From Elymus sibiricus (taxonomy: Eukaryota; Streptophyta; Magnoliopsida; Poales; Poaceae): a stretch of DNA of 64,000 bases. The notes under the pieces were generated by a model. It made no database searches. It saw only the letters and a program-made list of their open reading frames with translations, and was not told the origin of the DNA. Both the position numbers and the translations under genes were made by a program. Location of the stretch: contig CM077672.1 of NCBI GenBank assembly GCA_039707655.1, positions 356,420,031 to 356,484,030 on the forward strand, in the 5' to 3' direction. Below, in pieces: positions 44,693 through 53,388 of this stretch; the stretch's first letter is position 1; every line of letters starts with the position of its first letter.

Positions 44693-45280
44693 CAGTGGCA
44701 GACCCAGGAATCAAAGTTTGCCGGGGCGAACAATTGGATCTAAAAAAAAATTGGATACGAAAGCAAGTCTACTAAACCAAAATTTATAAATTCAAATACC
44801 AAACACGTGAGAAAGCATAAAAGTGTCTTAGAAACTACTACTCCCTCTCTATTTACATTGTATTCTGGTTTTTTGTGATTAAAATTTTGAAAGTAAATCA
44901 TTAATAATATATGAAGTTTTTGTGACATGTAACCTACATTTTATTGGTCAAAGTACTGGATTGGTTTTGTTTTTGTTTTTTTAGGACATGATTGATAGTT
45001 TGGTGGCTGTGTGTGCGTGGACGTTTGGTGAGATCTAAATTGGGCCCAATCGCTGCAGCTTAGTCTGTGCACTCCAGCCCAAGCCCAATTCCTCTCTCCC
45101 TCAACCTCAAGTCACCCACCCCTTCGAAGAAAGACGCACGCAGCCGAGCCGCCATGAACTGTTAGCCGCTGGAGGAAAACTGAGAGGGCCGGACGAAGGA
45201 TAGGCAGCGGGGGTCGGTGCTCCGCCGCCCGAGACCCGGGGCGGCCGCCCCAGCTCGCCCCAATGGTAGATCCACCACTG
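44693..45280. mobile_element. hAT element, 588 bp, non-autonomous
   Basis: Ends CAGTGGCAGACCCAGGA and inverse TAGATCCACCACTG, with perfect 8-bp duplication ATTGCGTC at 44685-44692 and 45281-45288. The interior is non-coding and includes GGGGCGGCCGCCCC-type sequence near the right end. It interrupts a short open frame (44650 to 45422). Confidence 0.9.
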
Positions 45281-45417
45281 ATTGCGTCGAACGTGTTGCT
45301 ACGTGAAAATGTTGTCCAGGATCGTCAGAGCCTTCCTGGCTGTTCTTGAGGATGGTGATCAGTTTGGGTTTGGCAATGGATGGTTGTGGACGGTGATGGC
45401 ATTGGGGTGTGTGAGAA

Positions 45418-46305
45418 ACTAATTGAGGGGTACCCTTTGCGGGAGCCCCTCAAGGGTCACTCTTGGTGGGCTGAGAGGTGCGCTCTCAGCCGCCGCCACG
45501 TGTTGCGTGCTGGGCGCTCCCTCGGATTTTTTTATTTATTTTTCTGTAAGCGTTTTCGGGTTTTAGATGGGGGTTTTTCGGCCTTTGCCCGGTTTTCCCT
45601 AGATTTTGAACAAAAAAAAATTAAAAAAAAAATTGTGCGAAAAAACTCATTTTTTTCTTCTGCAAGTGGCACGAATTTGCTTCTCGTGGAGGCACAGTTT
45701 TGCTTCCACGAGTTGTGCCTCTCAGAAAAAGAAAAAAAGCTGTGTTTTTTTCTTTCACGTGAGGCAAAGATTTGCTTCTCATGGAGGCACAGTTTTGTTT
45801 CCGCGAGAGGCACAGTTGTGCCTCTTGGAAAAGGTAAAAAAACACGCTCTTTCTTGTTCCGTGAGAGGCACAGTTTTGCTTCCCGTGGAGGCACATGTTT
45901 GTTTCACGAGTGCCTCTCGAAAAAGAGAAAAAAAAACACGTTTTTTTTCTTCCGCGAGAGGCACAGATTTGCTTCTCGTGGAGGCACAGTTGTGCCTCTT
46001 AAAAAAAGAAAAAAATATGGGAGAAAGTCGTGCTTCCGACTCGGGTTTCCCCCCTGCTTTTTCCTTGTTTTTTCGTGAAAAAAGTTCGTCGAAACCTATT
46101 AACATTGGTTGTAGTTTCGAAGATCTCGACACGAGAAATCCAACGGTGAAAACGGTTCGCGATTTGGAGCACGGTTTAAGAGATAAACGTTTTGAGTAAA
46201 CAAAATTATGAAAAAAGAAAAATCTCTCACGTTGCGACAAGTGGCGCACATGCAGTGCGCCACTTGCCACAATCTGGGAAGGTAGGAGTGGCCTTAAGGT
46301 ACCCC
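45418..46305. mobile_element. Probable Mutator-like element with hairpin repeats
   Basis: The left side GAGGGGTACCCTTTGCGGGA and the right side (inverse of AAGGGGTACCTTAAGG) suggest imperfect terminal inverted repeats. Next inside are CGCTCTCAGCCGCCGCCACG on the left and GTGGCGCAC / GTGCGCCAC on the right. The centre is an array of segments with a perfect 8-bp-stem hairpin GAGGCACAGTTGTGCCTC (45807-45824 and 45981-45998) plus AAAAAGAAAAAA linkers. Long open frames on both strands here are translations of this array. Target duplication not resolved. Confidence 0.45.
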
Positions 46306-46424
46306 TTAGGCATGTTTTTTTTTTGAGACAACCTTAGGCATGTGCATGTTCATGTTAAAGCAACAGCTTCGTCTTTCATAATTGGGCCTAAAACTGCTCG
46401 CGAGGAGCACATGGCATCCTGTTC

Positions 46425-47510
46425 GGCAGCTCCTGTTCGGCGCCCTCAGCGCCGTTTAGGTAGTTGGAGCTCGAAGGCGATCGGTACTGGGCCGGCCCAG
46501 CATCACTCGCGTGAGGCAAGAAAAAAAATCATCAACAACATTATTCTGCGAGATGTAGGGTTTGAACTCGCATGCCATCGTCGACAGAATTAGCGCAATA
46601 ACCACTGCACCGCGATGACTTTCATGTTTTATATCTGAAAAGAGCGCTACTTGACCCTTGTTTTCAGTCCAATTATAAATTATTTGAAAAAGAGAACGTA
46701 TATTTGAAAATGAATTCAAAAATTGAAGAAAAGTTCATCGACTTTGAAAAAAACAATCACGGATTTAATAAAAAAATGTTCACAAAATCGAAAAAAATCA
46801 ACTTTGAAAAATGTTCATGAATGTGAAAACGGTTCACCGGATTTTGAAAAAAGTTCACCGGATTTTTAAAAAAAGTTCACGGATTTGAAAAAAGTTCATA
46901 GATTTTGATAAAACAAAGTTCATGAATTCGTAAAAGGTTCATCAAATTTGAAAAACGTTCACTGGATTTGAAAAAAGTTCACCAATTTTGATAAAAAAGT
47001 TCACGTATTTTGAAAAAAGTCACCGTTTTTTGTAAAAAACGTTCATCGATTTTGATAATAAAAAGTTCACAAATTCGAAACAAAATTCATCAAATTTCAT
47101 TTTTCTTTCAAAAAATTGAAAAACGTTCATTGGATTTTGAAAAAAAAAAGTCCATCAATTTTGATAAAAACCTTTGTGCATTTTGAAAAATAATAAGAAA
47201 AAAGGAAGAAGAAAAAAAGAAAAAAGAACAAGAAAACGTAAAAGTAAAATTGAAAAATAAAAGAGAAAGAAGAAGGAAGAAATGGAGAAAGAGAATGTAA
47301 CAAATCACATTAGGCTGGATGTCTAGCCGGCTACTGTAGCGAACCATAAACGTGGAGGTCCTGGGTTTGAGTCACTAGCGCGCGTTTCTTTTTTGCAGTT
47401 TAAAACAGAAAAAAGAAAGGTTAAATGGGCCGGCCGAGCATGGAGTGGTAGTGTGCTCCCGTTTGCGGAAAACACTCTAACGGGCGCTGAAGGCGCCTAT
47501 TAATAGGGTT
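46425..47510 (+). mobile_element. Repeat-array element E1 (left arm of an inverted pair)
   Basis: Starts with the palindrome GGCGCCCTCAGCGCC, then TGGGCCGGCCCAGCATCAC, a tRNA-like segment, and an array of ~20-bp repeats of the form AAAAGTTCATcGATTTTGAA (46690-47175). An A/G-rich tract, a second box-B-like GGGTTTGAGTC (~47363) and GGGCGCTGAAGGCGCC (~47494) close it. No coding capacity. Possibly Mutator-like; class not certain. Confidence 0.45.
46545..46620 (-). other. tRNA-like segment in E1
   Basis: Minus strand: box-A-like GGTGCAGTGGTTA (46599-46611), then box-B-like GAGTTCAAACCC (46558-46569), ~30 bp apart as in tRNA genes. It does not fold cleanly by eye, so a relic rather than a tRNA gene. 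Confidence 0.45.
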
Positions 47511-47574
47511 TACCATCCTGTTCGGCCTTGTCATACGACGGGACGACCTGCGTCACATGGCAGACGAGAGCCGG

Positions 47575-48440
47575 ATCCTATTCGGCGCCTTCAGCGCCGG
47601 ATATAGGGTTAGCGGTATAGGGCGCACACCCCCTTGTCGGCGTTGAGCCGGCCCACATACCATTTTTCTGTTTTAAAGACGCAAAAAACTAGCGCGTGTA
47701 CGTAGCATTATTCGAACAGGGGATCTCCTGGTTCAAAGTTCCTTTCACGTGATTACTTATAGCTTTTTCCTTCTTTTTCCTCTTTTTTTTGTGCTGGAAC
47801 GGTTTTCTTCTTTTTTTTCTTTTTCTATTTTTATTCATTTCCATTTTACTTTTTTTGCTAAACTTTTTTATAATACATGAATTTTTGTTTCAAATTCATG
47901 AACTTTTTTTCAAATTCGATGAACTATTTTCAAATTTGATGAACTTTTTTCAAATTCAACGAACTTTTTTTCAAATTTGATGAACTATTTTAAAATTAGT
48001 GAACTTTTTATCACAATTGATGAACTTTTTTCAAAAAACGGTGAACTTTTTTCAAATTCGTGAACTTTTTTAAAAAATTGATGAACTTTTTTTGATTTTT
48101 GTGAACATTACTTTGAAATCCGTGACCTTTTTGTCAAAATCGATGAACATTCTTAAAATCCGTGAATTTTTGTTCAAATTTTCGTTCCCTTTTTCCAATT
48201 AATTTGTACTGGGGCTGAAACATGGGTCAAAGAGAACTATTTTCGTACATATCACAACAAAGTTATCTTGGTGCAGTTGTTGAAGCGCCTAGTCCATCAG
48301 CAAAGGCATGTTGGTTCGAATCCCACGTGCTACATATTTTCTTTGCCGTTTGTTTTTTCATCATCTGGCGCGATGCTTGGCCGGCCCACTACCGCACTCC
48401 TTCGAGCGCCAACTATCTTAAGCGGCGCTGAGAGGGGCCC
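47575..48440 (-). mobile_element. Repeat-array element E2 (right arm of the inverted pair)
   Basis: Opposite orientation to E1: GGCGCCTTCAGCGCC at ~47582, a T/C tract, an array of TTGATGAACTTTTTTCAAAT repeats (47875-48190), a tRNA-like segment, then GGCCGGCCCACTACC and inverse of the E1 left end (AACTATCTTAAGCGGCGCTG). The outer ~90 bp of E1 and E2 are recognisably inverse copies. Confidence 0.45.
48262..48334 (+). other. tRNA-like segment in E2
   Basis: Box-A-like TTGGTGCAGTTGTTG (48268-48282) and a perfect box B, GGTTCGAATCC (48313-48323). It corresponds in inverse to the E1 segment (GCATGttGGTTCGAATCC against GGCATGcGAGTTCAAACCC). Confidence 0.5.
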
Positions 48441-48453
48441 TCTAGGAAGACAC

Positions 48454-48861
48454 GGGGTAGACTTATATGAGATCTCACATTTAGGTGAAATCGTGAGATC
48501 AATTACAAAAAATCATATTTAGACATTTCAAAAAAAATCTGAAATTATTTGACAACATTCGTGTGGGGTATGTCTACAACCCTGGAAAAAATCAGCTCAA
48601 AACTCGATGTACATTTAGAGATTCAAAAAAGACAAATTTGAATGTGAATAGTAGCAGCTCTGGGCGAATAGTATTTTGACACTATTCACATACGATTTTG
48701 TTTTTTTTGTTTCTATTAATGTATGTTGAATTAGGAGTTGAAACTTTTTGAGGTTGCACGTCAAACATTGATGTGTGTCTACAAAAAATTTGAGAATGTT
48801 TGAACATGTATTTTTTTTTTCAAAAAAATCGATCTTATAGATCTCACACAAGTCTCCCCGG
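48454..48861. mobile_element. MITE with 9-bp target duplication (Mutator-type)
   Basis: Terminal GGGGTAGACTTATATGAGAT and inverse GGGGAGACTTGTGTGAGAT, flanked by GGAAGACAC at 48445-48453 and 48862-48870. The 9-bp duplication is the Mutator hallmark. 408 bp, AT-rich, no coding capacity. It inserted immediately upstream of the unit D promoter block. Confidence 0.75.
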
Positions 48862-48869
48862 GGAAGACA

Positions 48870-49090
48870 CTGGATGCGAGGCAAGCCATGAGTGACCTCT
48901 AATCTAGGCGTTGTTAATGACATCTAATCTAGGCAGTGTTAATGCATCACAGGAATTACCAAGCAAGTGTTGGTCAAGTCAACCACCCCTAGTTTGCACT
49001 GCTTTTCCAATCAATTTTTTTTTTGCAATGGCACTTTCCTACCAAATTACAAGTCAAGCGATCGAGTCAATCACCATCTTCACTATAAGT
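48870..49090 (+). promoter_or_regulatory. Unit D promoter block, first half
   Basis: CAAGCCATGAGTGACCTCTA, then two tandem copies of TCTAATCTAGGC(g/a)(t/g)TGTTAATG, then four AGTCAA/GGTCAA motifs. TTCACTATAAGT at 49079-49090 is the original TATA region, where the SINE inserted. An extra ~80 bp (TTTTTTTTTGCAATGGCAC) is absent from the other units. Confidence 0.6.
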
Positions 49091-49387
49091 TTTTTTATAA
49101 CACAGTACAGACGCAGGCGCTCATATATATGCGCATACACTCATCCCTATAAACACACACACGTAGACCCTACCTTATGAGCACCTTCCAGAGACTGATC
49201 CGGCATATCATCTTGAGATTGACGAAGTCGCCACAGGCGTGTCGCAGTCTACGGGGACGTCTCCTTCCACTGAAAGCCTATGACCGAAAATCCTGAAATA
49301 AATCCAGAAATAATGCGAGCACCAGGACTTGAACCCAGATGGACTGATGATACCACTGTCCTCCTAACCATCCAACCACAGGTTGAT
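49091..49387 (-). mobile_element. tRNA-derived SINE in the unit D promoter
   Basis: On the minus strand: a box-A-like TGGATGGTTAGGAGGACAGT, box B GGGTTCAAGTCCT, then the body (CTGGATTTATTTCAGGATTT, AGATGATATGCCGGATCAGT) and a GTGTGTGTG / TGAGCGCCTGCGTCTGTACT tail ending in an A run. The flanking duplication TCACCAT[CT]TTCACTATAAGT at 49071-49090 and 49388-49407 is 20 bp with one mismatch. It resembles the widespread grass SINE with a GAGCGC..GTCTGTACTG end. Confidence 0.85.
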
Positions 49388-49451
49388 TCACCATTTTCAC
49401 TATAAGTTAGCTCACAAGATATCAGTCAGAGAAAAATGTTTTTGGGCCAAC
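49388..49451 (+). promoter_or_regulatory. Unit D TATA region restored by the SINE duplication
   Basis: The second copy of the duplicated target keeps CTATAA (49400-49405) and the following AGTTAGCTCAC in front of the ATG at 49452. The W-box cluster is now ~300 bp farther upstream. Confidence 0.55.
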
Positions 49452-49643
49452 ATGAAACTATTCAAGGTCTTTGCCGTCCTTGCCAAAATAAGTATGCACA
49501 ATCTTGTTTTTTCACAAAAACAAGATGTACAAAAGCTAAATATACTACGAGTGCTATCTCAGACGGCCTCGTGTTATGATGGTCACATATGCCACAGGGC
49601 CAAGAAAAGTACTTTCAAGCTAGAAATTCACTTTGGCTCATAG
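49452..49643 (+). pseudogene. Unit D: signal peptide fused to 3' flank
   Basis: ATG at 49452 begins MKLFKVFAVLA, the family signal-peptide start. It then switches to AAAATAAGTATGCACAATCT, which is 3'-flank sequence (compare unit B TAGACATGCAAAAACTAATT, ~33140). The proline-rich body is deleted. The frame stays open for 63 codons to TAG 49641-49643, whose last bases come from the next MITE. The tail includes YDGHICHRAKKSTFKLEIHF, derived from the flank block TATGATGG...CCACAGGGCCAAG. Probably non-functional. Confidence 0.55.
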
Positions 49644-49992
49644 GTGTATATGCACCCATTGTCTAAATACACATTTTAAAAAGTTTAAAAATTTCGAAAA
49701 AAAAAATCCCGCGTGTAAATTCGGACATTATATGTGCGTGCACAAAGTTTCGGTGAAAAAGGACATTTTTGGTGGCTTGTGTAAAAAAGACAATTTTCGA
49801 TGCTCGATTACAGCTATTCACGAGGCATTTTTTATCTTTTCTATACATGCCATAAAAAATGTTCTTTTTCACCGAAATTTTGTGTGCGAACATAGGATGT
49901 CCGGATATACACGCGGGATTTTTTCTCAAATTTTTTTAACATTTTGAAATGTATTTTTTATACATATTTCATAATAGGTGTATATACACCTA
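49641..49992. mobile_element. Foldback MITE, ~352 bp
   Basis: TAGGTGTATATGCACC at the left and TAGGTGTATATACACCTA (a perfect palindrome) at the right, with long imperfect inverted arms (AAAAATCCCGCGTGTA, TTTCGGTGAAAAAG[GA]ACATTTT). It separates unit D sequence: the flank resumes near 50020 with AACTTCTCACGTGTCATTC. No clear target duplication. Confidence 0.65.
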
Positions 49993-50159
49993 GGAGCTAA
50001 AACGCCACTCACGTTTTCCGTGAAACTTCTCACGTGTCATTCACCTCAAATACCTGTTTTACTAAAAGCGGTCAGAAAAAAAAATCACATAATACGAAAC
50101 AAGCAGTTACTCACTACCTCACCAATAATATTTTTTACACGAACCAACGATTCCTACGA

Positions 50160-50610
50160 CATGCATGTTGTAGAAGTGCATGCTCTAGCCAATGCAACCA
50201 AAAGACCGATCTGATGGAAGAGACTAGGCAATACATTTATACGTCAACACTCCCCCTCACGTGTGGCTCCCTCAGGCCTAAACGTGGACCGAAAGTGGGC
50301 TGCAATTTAATTGCGCCAGCCGGGTCTTGAACTCAAGACCTCTTGGCTCTGATACCATGAGCTAAGGTCTTGAGTTCAAGTCCTGGCTTTCGCAATTTAT
50401 TAAAAATTGCTGGTGGCACCCCTTTGTGTCCACGTAGAGGCCTCTTGAGTCATACGTGAGTTTCACGCGCCGTCGCTCTCTTCCGGTTGCACGTGTTGAC
50501 TTGTCTTCCCCGTCACACGTGAGAGGGGGTGTTACGATATATGTGGATTGCACTAGCCCTTTCCATCAGTTCGGACTTTTGGTTGCGTTGGCTAGTGCAT
50601 GAAGCTTAAC
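50160..50610. repeat. Inverted LTR-like palindrome with two PBS-type segments
   Basis: The left arm (GTGCATGCTCTAGCCAATGC, CAACCAAAAG, AACACTCCCCCTCACGTGTG) and right arm are inverse copies. At the centre GGTCTTGAACTCAAGACC is followed by TTGGCTCTGATACCATGAGC; the latter is the inverse of a TGGTATCAGAGCCA primer-binding site. AGGTCTTGAGTTCAAGTCC lies on the other side. It looks like two small LTR-retroelement ends joined head to head. Confidence 0.5.
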
Positions 50611-50734
50611 ACATGTTAAAAAATAAAAGCAAAAAGTCTTCGCGTGCATAACTGGACCTTAAACTCCTATGAATGAGGAGCCCATGACACCTTGTGGAAA
50701 AGTTTCATACTATGTAAGTATACTATGTGGGTGA

Positions 50735-51418
50735 TCATTTCTCAACCCTAGCCGCCTCCAGAGCTCTCTCCCATGTCGCCGCACCGGCCCCCTCCTTTTC
50801 CTCGCCCGGCGGCCTCGTCAGCGGCCATAGAAGTGGGGACCCGTCCGTCTGCTCCTTTTTCTCCTTAGGTTTTTGTCTCCTCGACGACGTCGACAAAGTG
50901 GTGACGGTGATGATGTGTTGAAGATCTCTCCGGTCTCTCCCTACCTCGACGATGTCCAATCCGACGTCGGCGAAGGGCCTGTGAGAGTTTGTGACCCCCG
51001 ACTCTATAGGCTCTCTTCAGATCTTTGCCGTTTGTATGTGGTTCCTTTGCAAGATGGTTAATGCTCTTCTTCCTTCCCAACATTGCTAGCGACGGTTTGC
51101 TTATTCGCAATTGAGATCTCGCTGATCCAAGGACTTTGCCATCAGGCAAGGTTCGTTCATCGGTTTCAGATCCCGGACAGCCTGGATGGCTCAAGCGGCT
51201 TAAAACATTTCAAGGAGGATTCCCTTGATGGAGTCCTCGTGGCGGGTGCAGATGGTTCTTTGCTGCAACGATGTTCTTCTCAGTGTGGGTGGTTCTCGTC
51301 AACAACAACTCGCTGGTGTTTGGGGTTGTTATCTTTCTGTCTTGCAAAGTCTGATATGTAAAATTGCAGTTGTGTCATTCTTATCTGAATAAACCAGTTT
51401 GTGTTTAAAAAAAGTAAT
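50735..51418 (+). mobile_element. Non-coding retroposon with A tail
   Basis: ~680 bp. Begins with leader-like CAACCCTAGCCGCCTCCAGA and GC-rich sequence, and ends TCTGAATAAACCAGTTTGTG then TTTAAAAAAAG. Organisation parallels the retroposon at 29157-29748 (GC-rich start, A-rich end, no ORF that I recognise). The small frames here (50727, 50873, 51083) are not supported. Likely a 5'-truncated LINE or processed transcript. Confidence 0.45.
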
Positions 51419-51562
51419 TATGCTATGTTTGTCCAAGCGGACTACATTTGATGCCCGAGAAGTGCCATGTGTGATATCTAATTCAGGCATTGTTAATGCG
51501 TCATTAGAGTTCCCGATCAAGTGTAAGTCAAAGTCAACCACCATAAGTCCCTCTTTTATCAC
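51419..51562 (+). other. Unit E: orphan promoter block of the array
   Basis: GCCATGTGTGATATCTAATT, then CATTGTTAATGCGTCAT, CGATCAAGTGTAAGTCAAAG and TCAACCACCATAAG match units A-D and keep two AGTCAA motifs. Similarity ends before the TATA box, and no signal-peptide ATG follows. Confidence 0.6.
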
Positions 51563-52430
51563 TCTTCATTTCTAGTAGAACCAACTCCTAATGCAACATC
51601 CTCATTAAGCTCCATCACCCTTAAAATAACAATTGTTTAATTAAAACAATAATCAACCAAGTCCGTTTGATCTTGGCAGGGTTCTACAAACAGTTATGCC
51701 CTTCGATTGAAAAATACATCAGTTGGTGAAAGAATGATGTCTCTTCATGGAAAGACATGTCCCTTGGTAAAAAGATATATTTTCGTGGAAAGACACCTCC
51801 TTTGGTATTAATTTTTTTGAATGGTGAAATTTAATATGCCAAAAACTAATGTAACACACCATTCAATTTGTTTATTCACTTCAATGATATCTAAACTTCG
51901 CAACTCATTGATTAAAAATGCAAAATAAAAATGAAAATTGAAAACAAATTTACAAAACATCTAATAATACTGCAACAAAGCGAGGGCTTTATACTAGTTT
52001 ATTCCGAAACTGACCCCTAATATAGCATACATGTTAAGCCACATCACGCTACAAAGAACAATTACTTAATTATACATCAAGTATCAATCAAGTCCTTTCG
52101 CAAAAAGAGGATCAATCAAGTCCGTTAAATCTTAAAAATTGTAGCATACAAACAGTCATGTCCTTTGGTTAATAGCCATCTCCTTTGCTGAAAGGATGTC
52201 TCTCTGTGGAAAGACACGTTCCTTAGCTGAAAGATGACAATTGGTGCCTGTGAACAGTCATTCCCTTTGGTTAAAAAGGCACATCGTCTTGGTGAAAACA
52301 TCTCTTCGTTGGAAGATACATTAGTTGGTGAAAAAATGTCTCTTCACGGAAGGACACACCCCTTGATGAGCCGATGCCCCTTCATGCAAAGACATATTAG
52401 TTTAAAAGATACATAATAATTATTTTATTT
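51563..52430. repeat. Degenerate short repeats (CTTTGGT..GAAAGACA type)
   Basis: Repeated phrases such as CCTTTGGT(T/A)AA, TTGGTGAAA(A/G)AATG and TCTTC(A/G)(T/C)GGAAAGACA recur roughly every 25-35 bp in two blocks (51700-51810 and 52150-52395). The blocks are preceded by similar sequence (AAGTCCGTTTGATCTT / AAGTCCGTTAAATCTT), so the ~450-bp region appears duplicated. No gene or known family. Confidence 0.4.
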
Positions 52431-53250
52431 ACAAATCGCAAATTTTAGTTTGTAACTTCTCTAAACATGCAACCATCAAAATTGCCTCAAGCGTGCCAAC
52501 AACTAATGTAACAAAGTTTACCATTTCAAATTTTTTATACATTTCAATTACATTTGAACTTTATGGCAAAAAAACAACAACATTTGAGAATTGCAACACT
52601 ATGCTCCCTATACACTCTTGCTGCCCAGCTCAGGGCAAGCATACCGCCTCCCACTACCCCCACTGCAGGCTGCGCTGAAAGGCATACCCGACCTCCTACC
52701 TCCGCCCCTACTACACCATCAAGCGTAGCCCACCTTACTTGCGTCCCGGGATAGCTCCCCCTCTACTCGCCCCTTAGACATAGATTGCATCCAATACTAC
52801 CCTAAACTAGACTGTATGCTCTCTATCTCTACTCTATTGCTACTTGTTGATAGCCTTGCTGAGGAAAACGCTTTTAAATCGGTACGAAACATTGTAGATC
52901 GGTGATGTGCGACTAAAAGTGATGCACTAGTATCGTCCTTACCCATAACAAACAGGAGCCGACCGCGTCGTCACTGCACGAGTCTACGACATGGGGAGCG
53001 ACGGAGACGTGTCGACGCGCGCCCCCATGCTCCTCATCCTCTTCTTACTGCGGCCGCCGGTGGTGGTCGCCACCTCCCTCCCCCGCTTCACTCCGCGCGG
53101 TGGTGGCGTGAAGAGGTGGCAAAGGGGGAGGAGGAAGAAGCCGCTTTGTTTCCATGGAAGGTCACGGCGGTGGAGGCGGCTACGCTCCGGCCGGGGAGGG
53201 ATTTGCCGTTATGGGGCACCGGAGTGTACTCTGTGTGTGTTCGGCGGCGA
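52431..53250. other. Unassigned stretch upstream of the F-box gene
   Basis: 52431-52980 is non-coding by eye. 52990-53250 is GC-rich, and a 106-codon plus frame (52991-53311) starts MGSDGDVSTRAP with a short hydrophobic run, but its C-terminal half is low-complexity Arg/Gly and it overlaps the F-box promoter. I do not call it a gene. Confidence 0.3.
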
Positions 53251-53388
53251 CCCAGCCCACATAAAATACAGCCCAGCCCGTCCCAGCCCAGGCCCAGGTT
53301 ATTATACGTAGAACAGGCCGAACTGTTACCCATCGCGGTCGAGTGAACTGGGACACGCAGCCCCCCTCGTCCTCATCTTCTCGCCGCC
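53251..53388 (+). promoter_or_regulatory. F-box gene promoter with clustered GCCCA motifs
   Basis: Between 53252 and 53297 the GCCCA core (TGGGC on the other strand, site II / telo-box-associated type) occurs about five times, in CAGCCCAC, CAGCCCAGCCC, CAGCCCAGGCCCAGG. A TTATTATACG stretch follows at ~53299. Such clusters are common in promoters of constitutively expressed plant genes. The leader to the ATG is ~70-90 bp. Confidence 0.45.

Noticed and set aside
45380..46270. Frames of 120-232 codons on both strands
   Set aside because: Translations of a hairpin repeat array (GAGGCACAG / AAAAAGAAAA) in a transposon.
52991..53311. 106-codon frame with a short hydrophobic N-terminal run upstream of the F-box gene
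   Set aside because: Low-complexity Arg/Gly tail, overlaps the GCCCA promoter cluster, no family resemblance.
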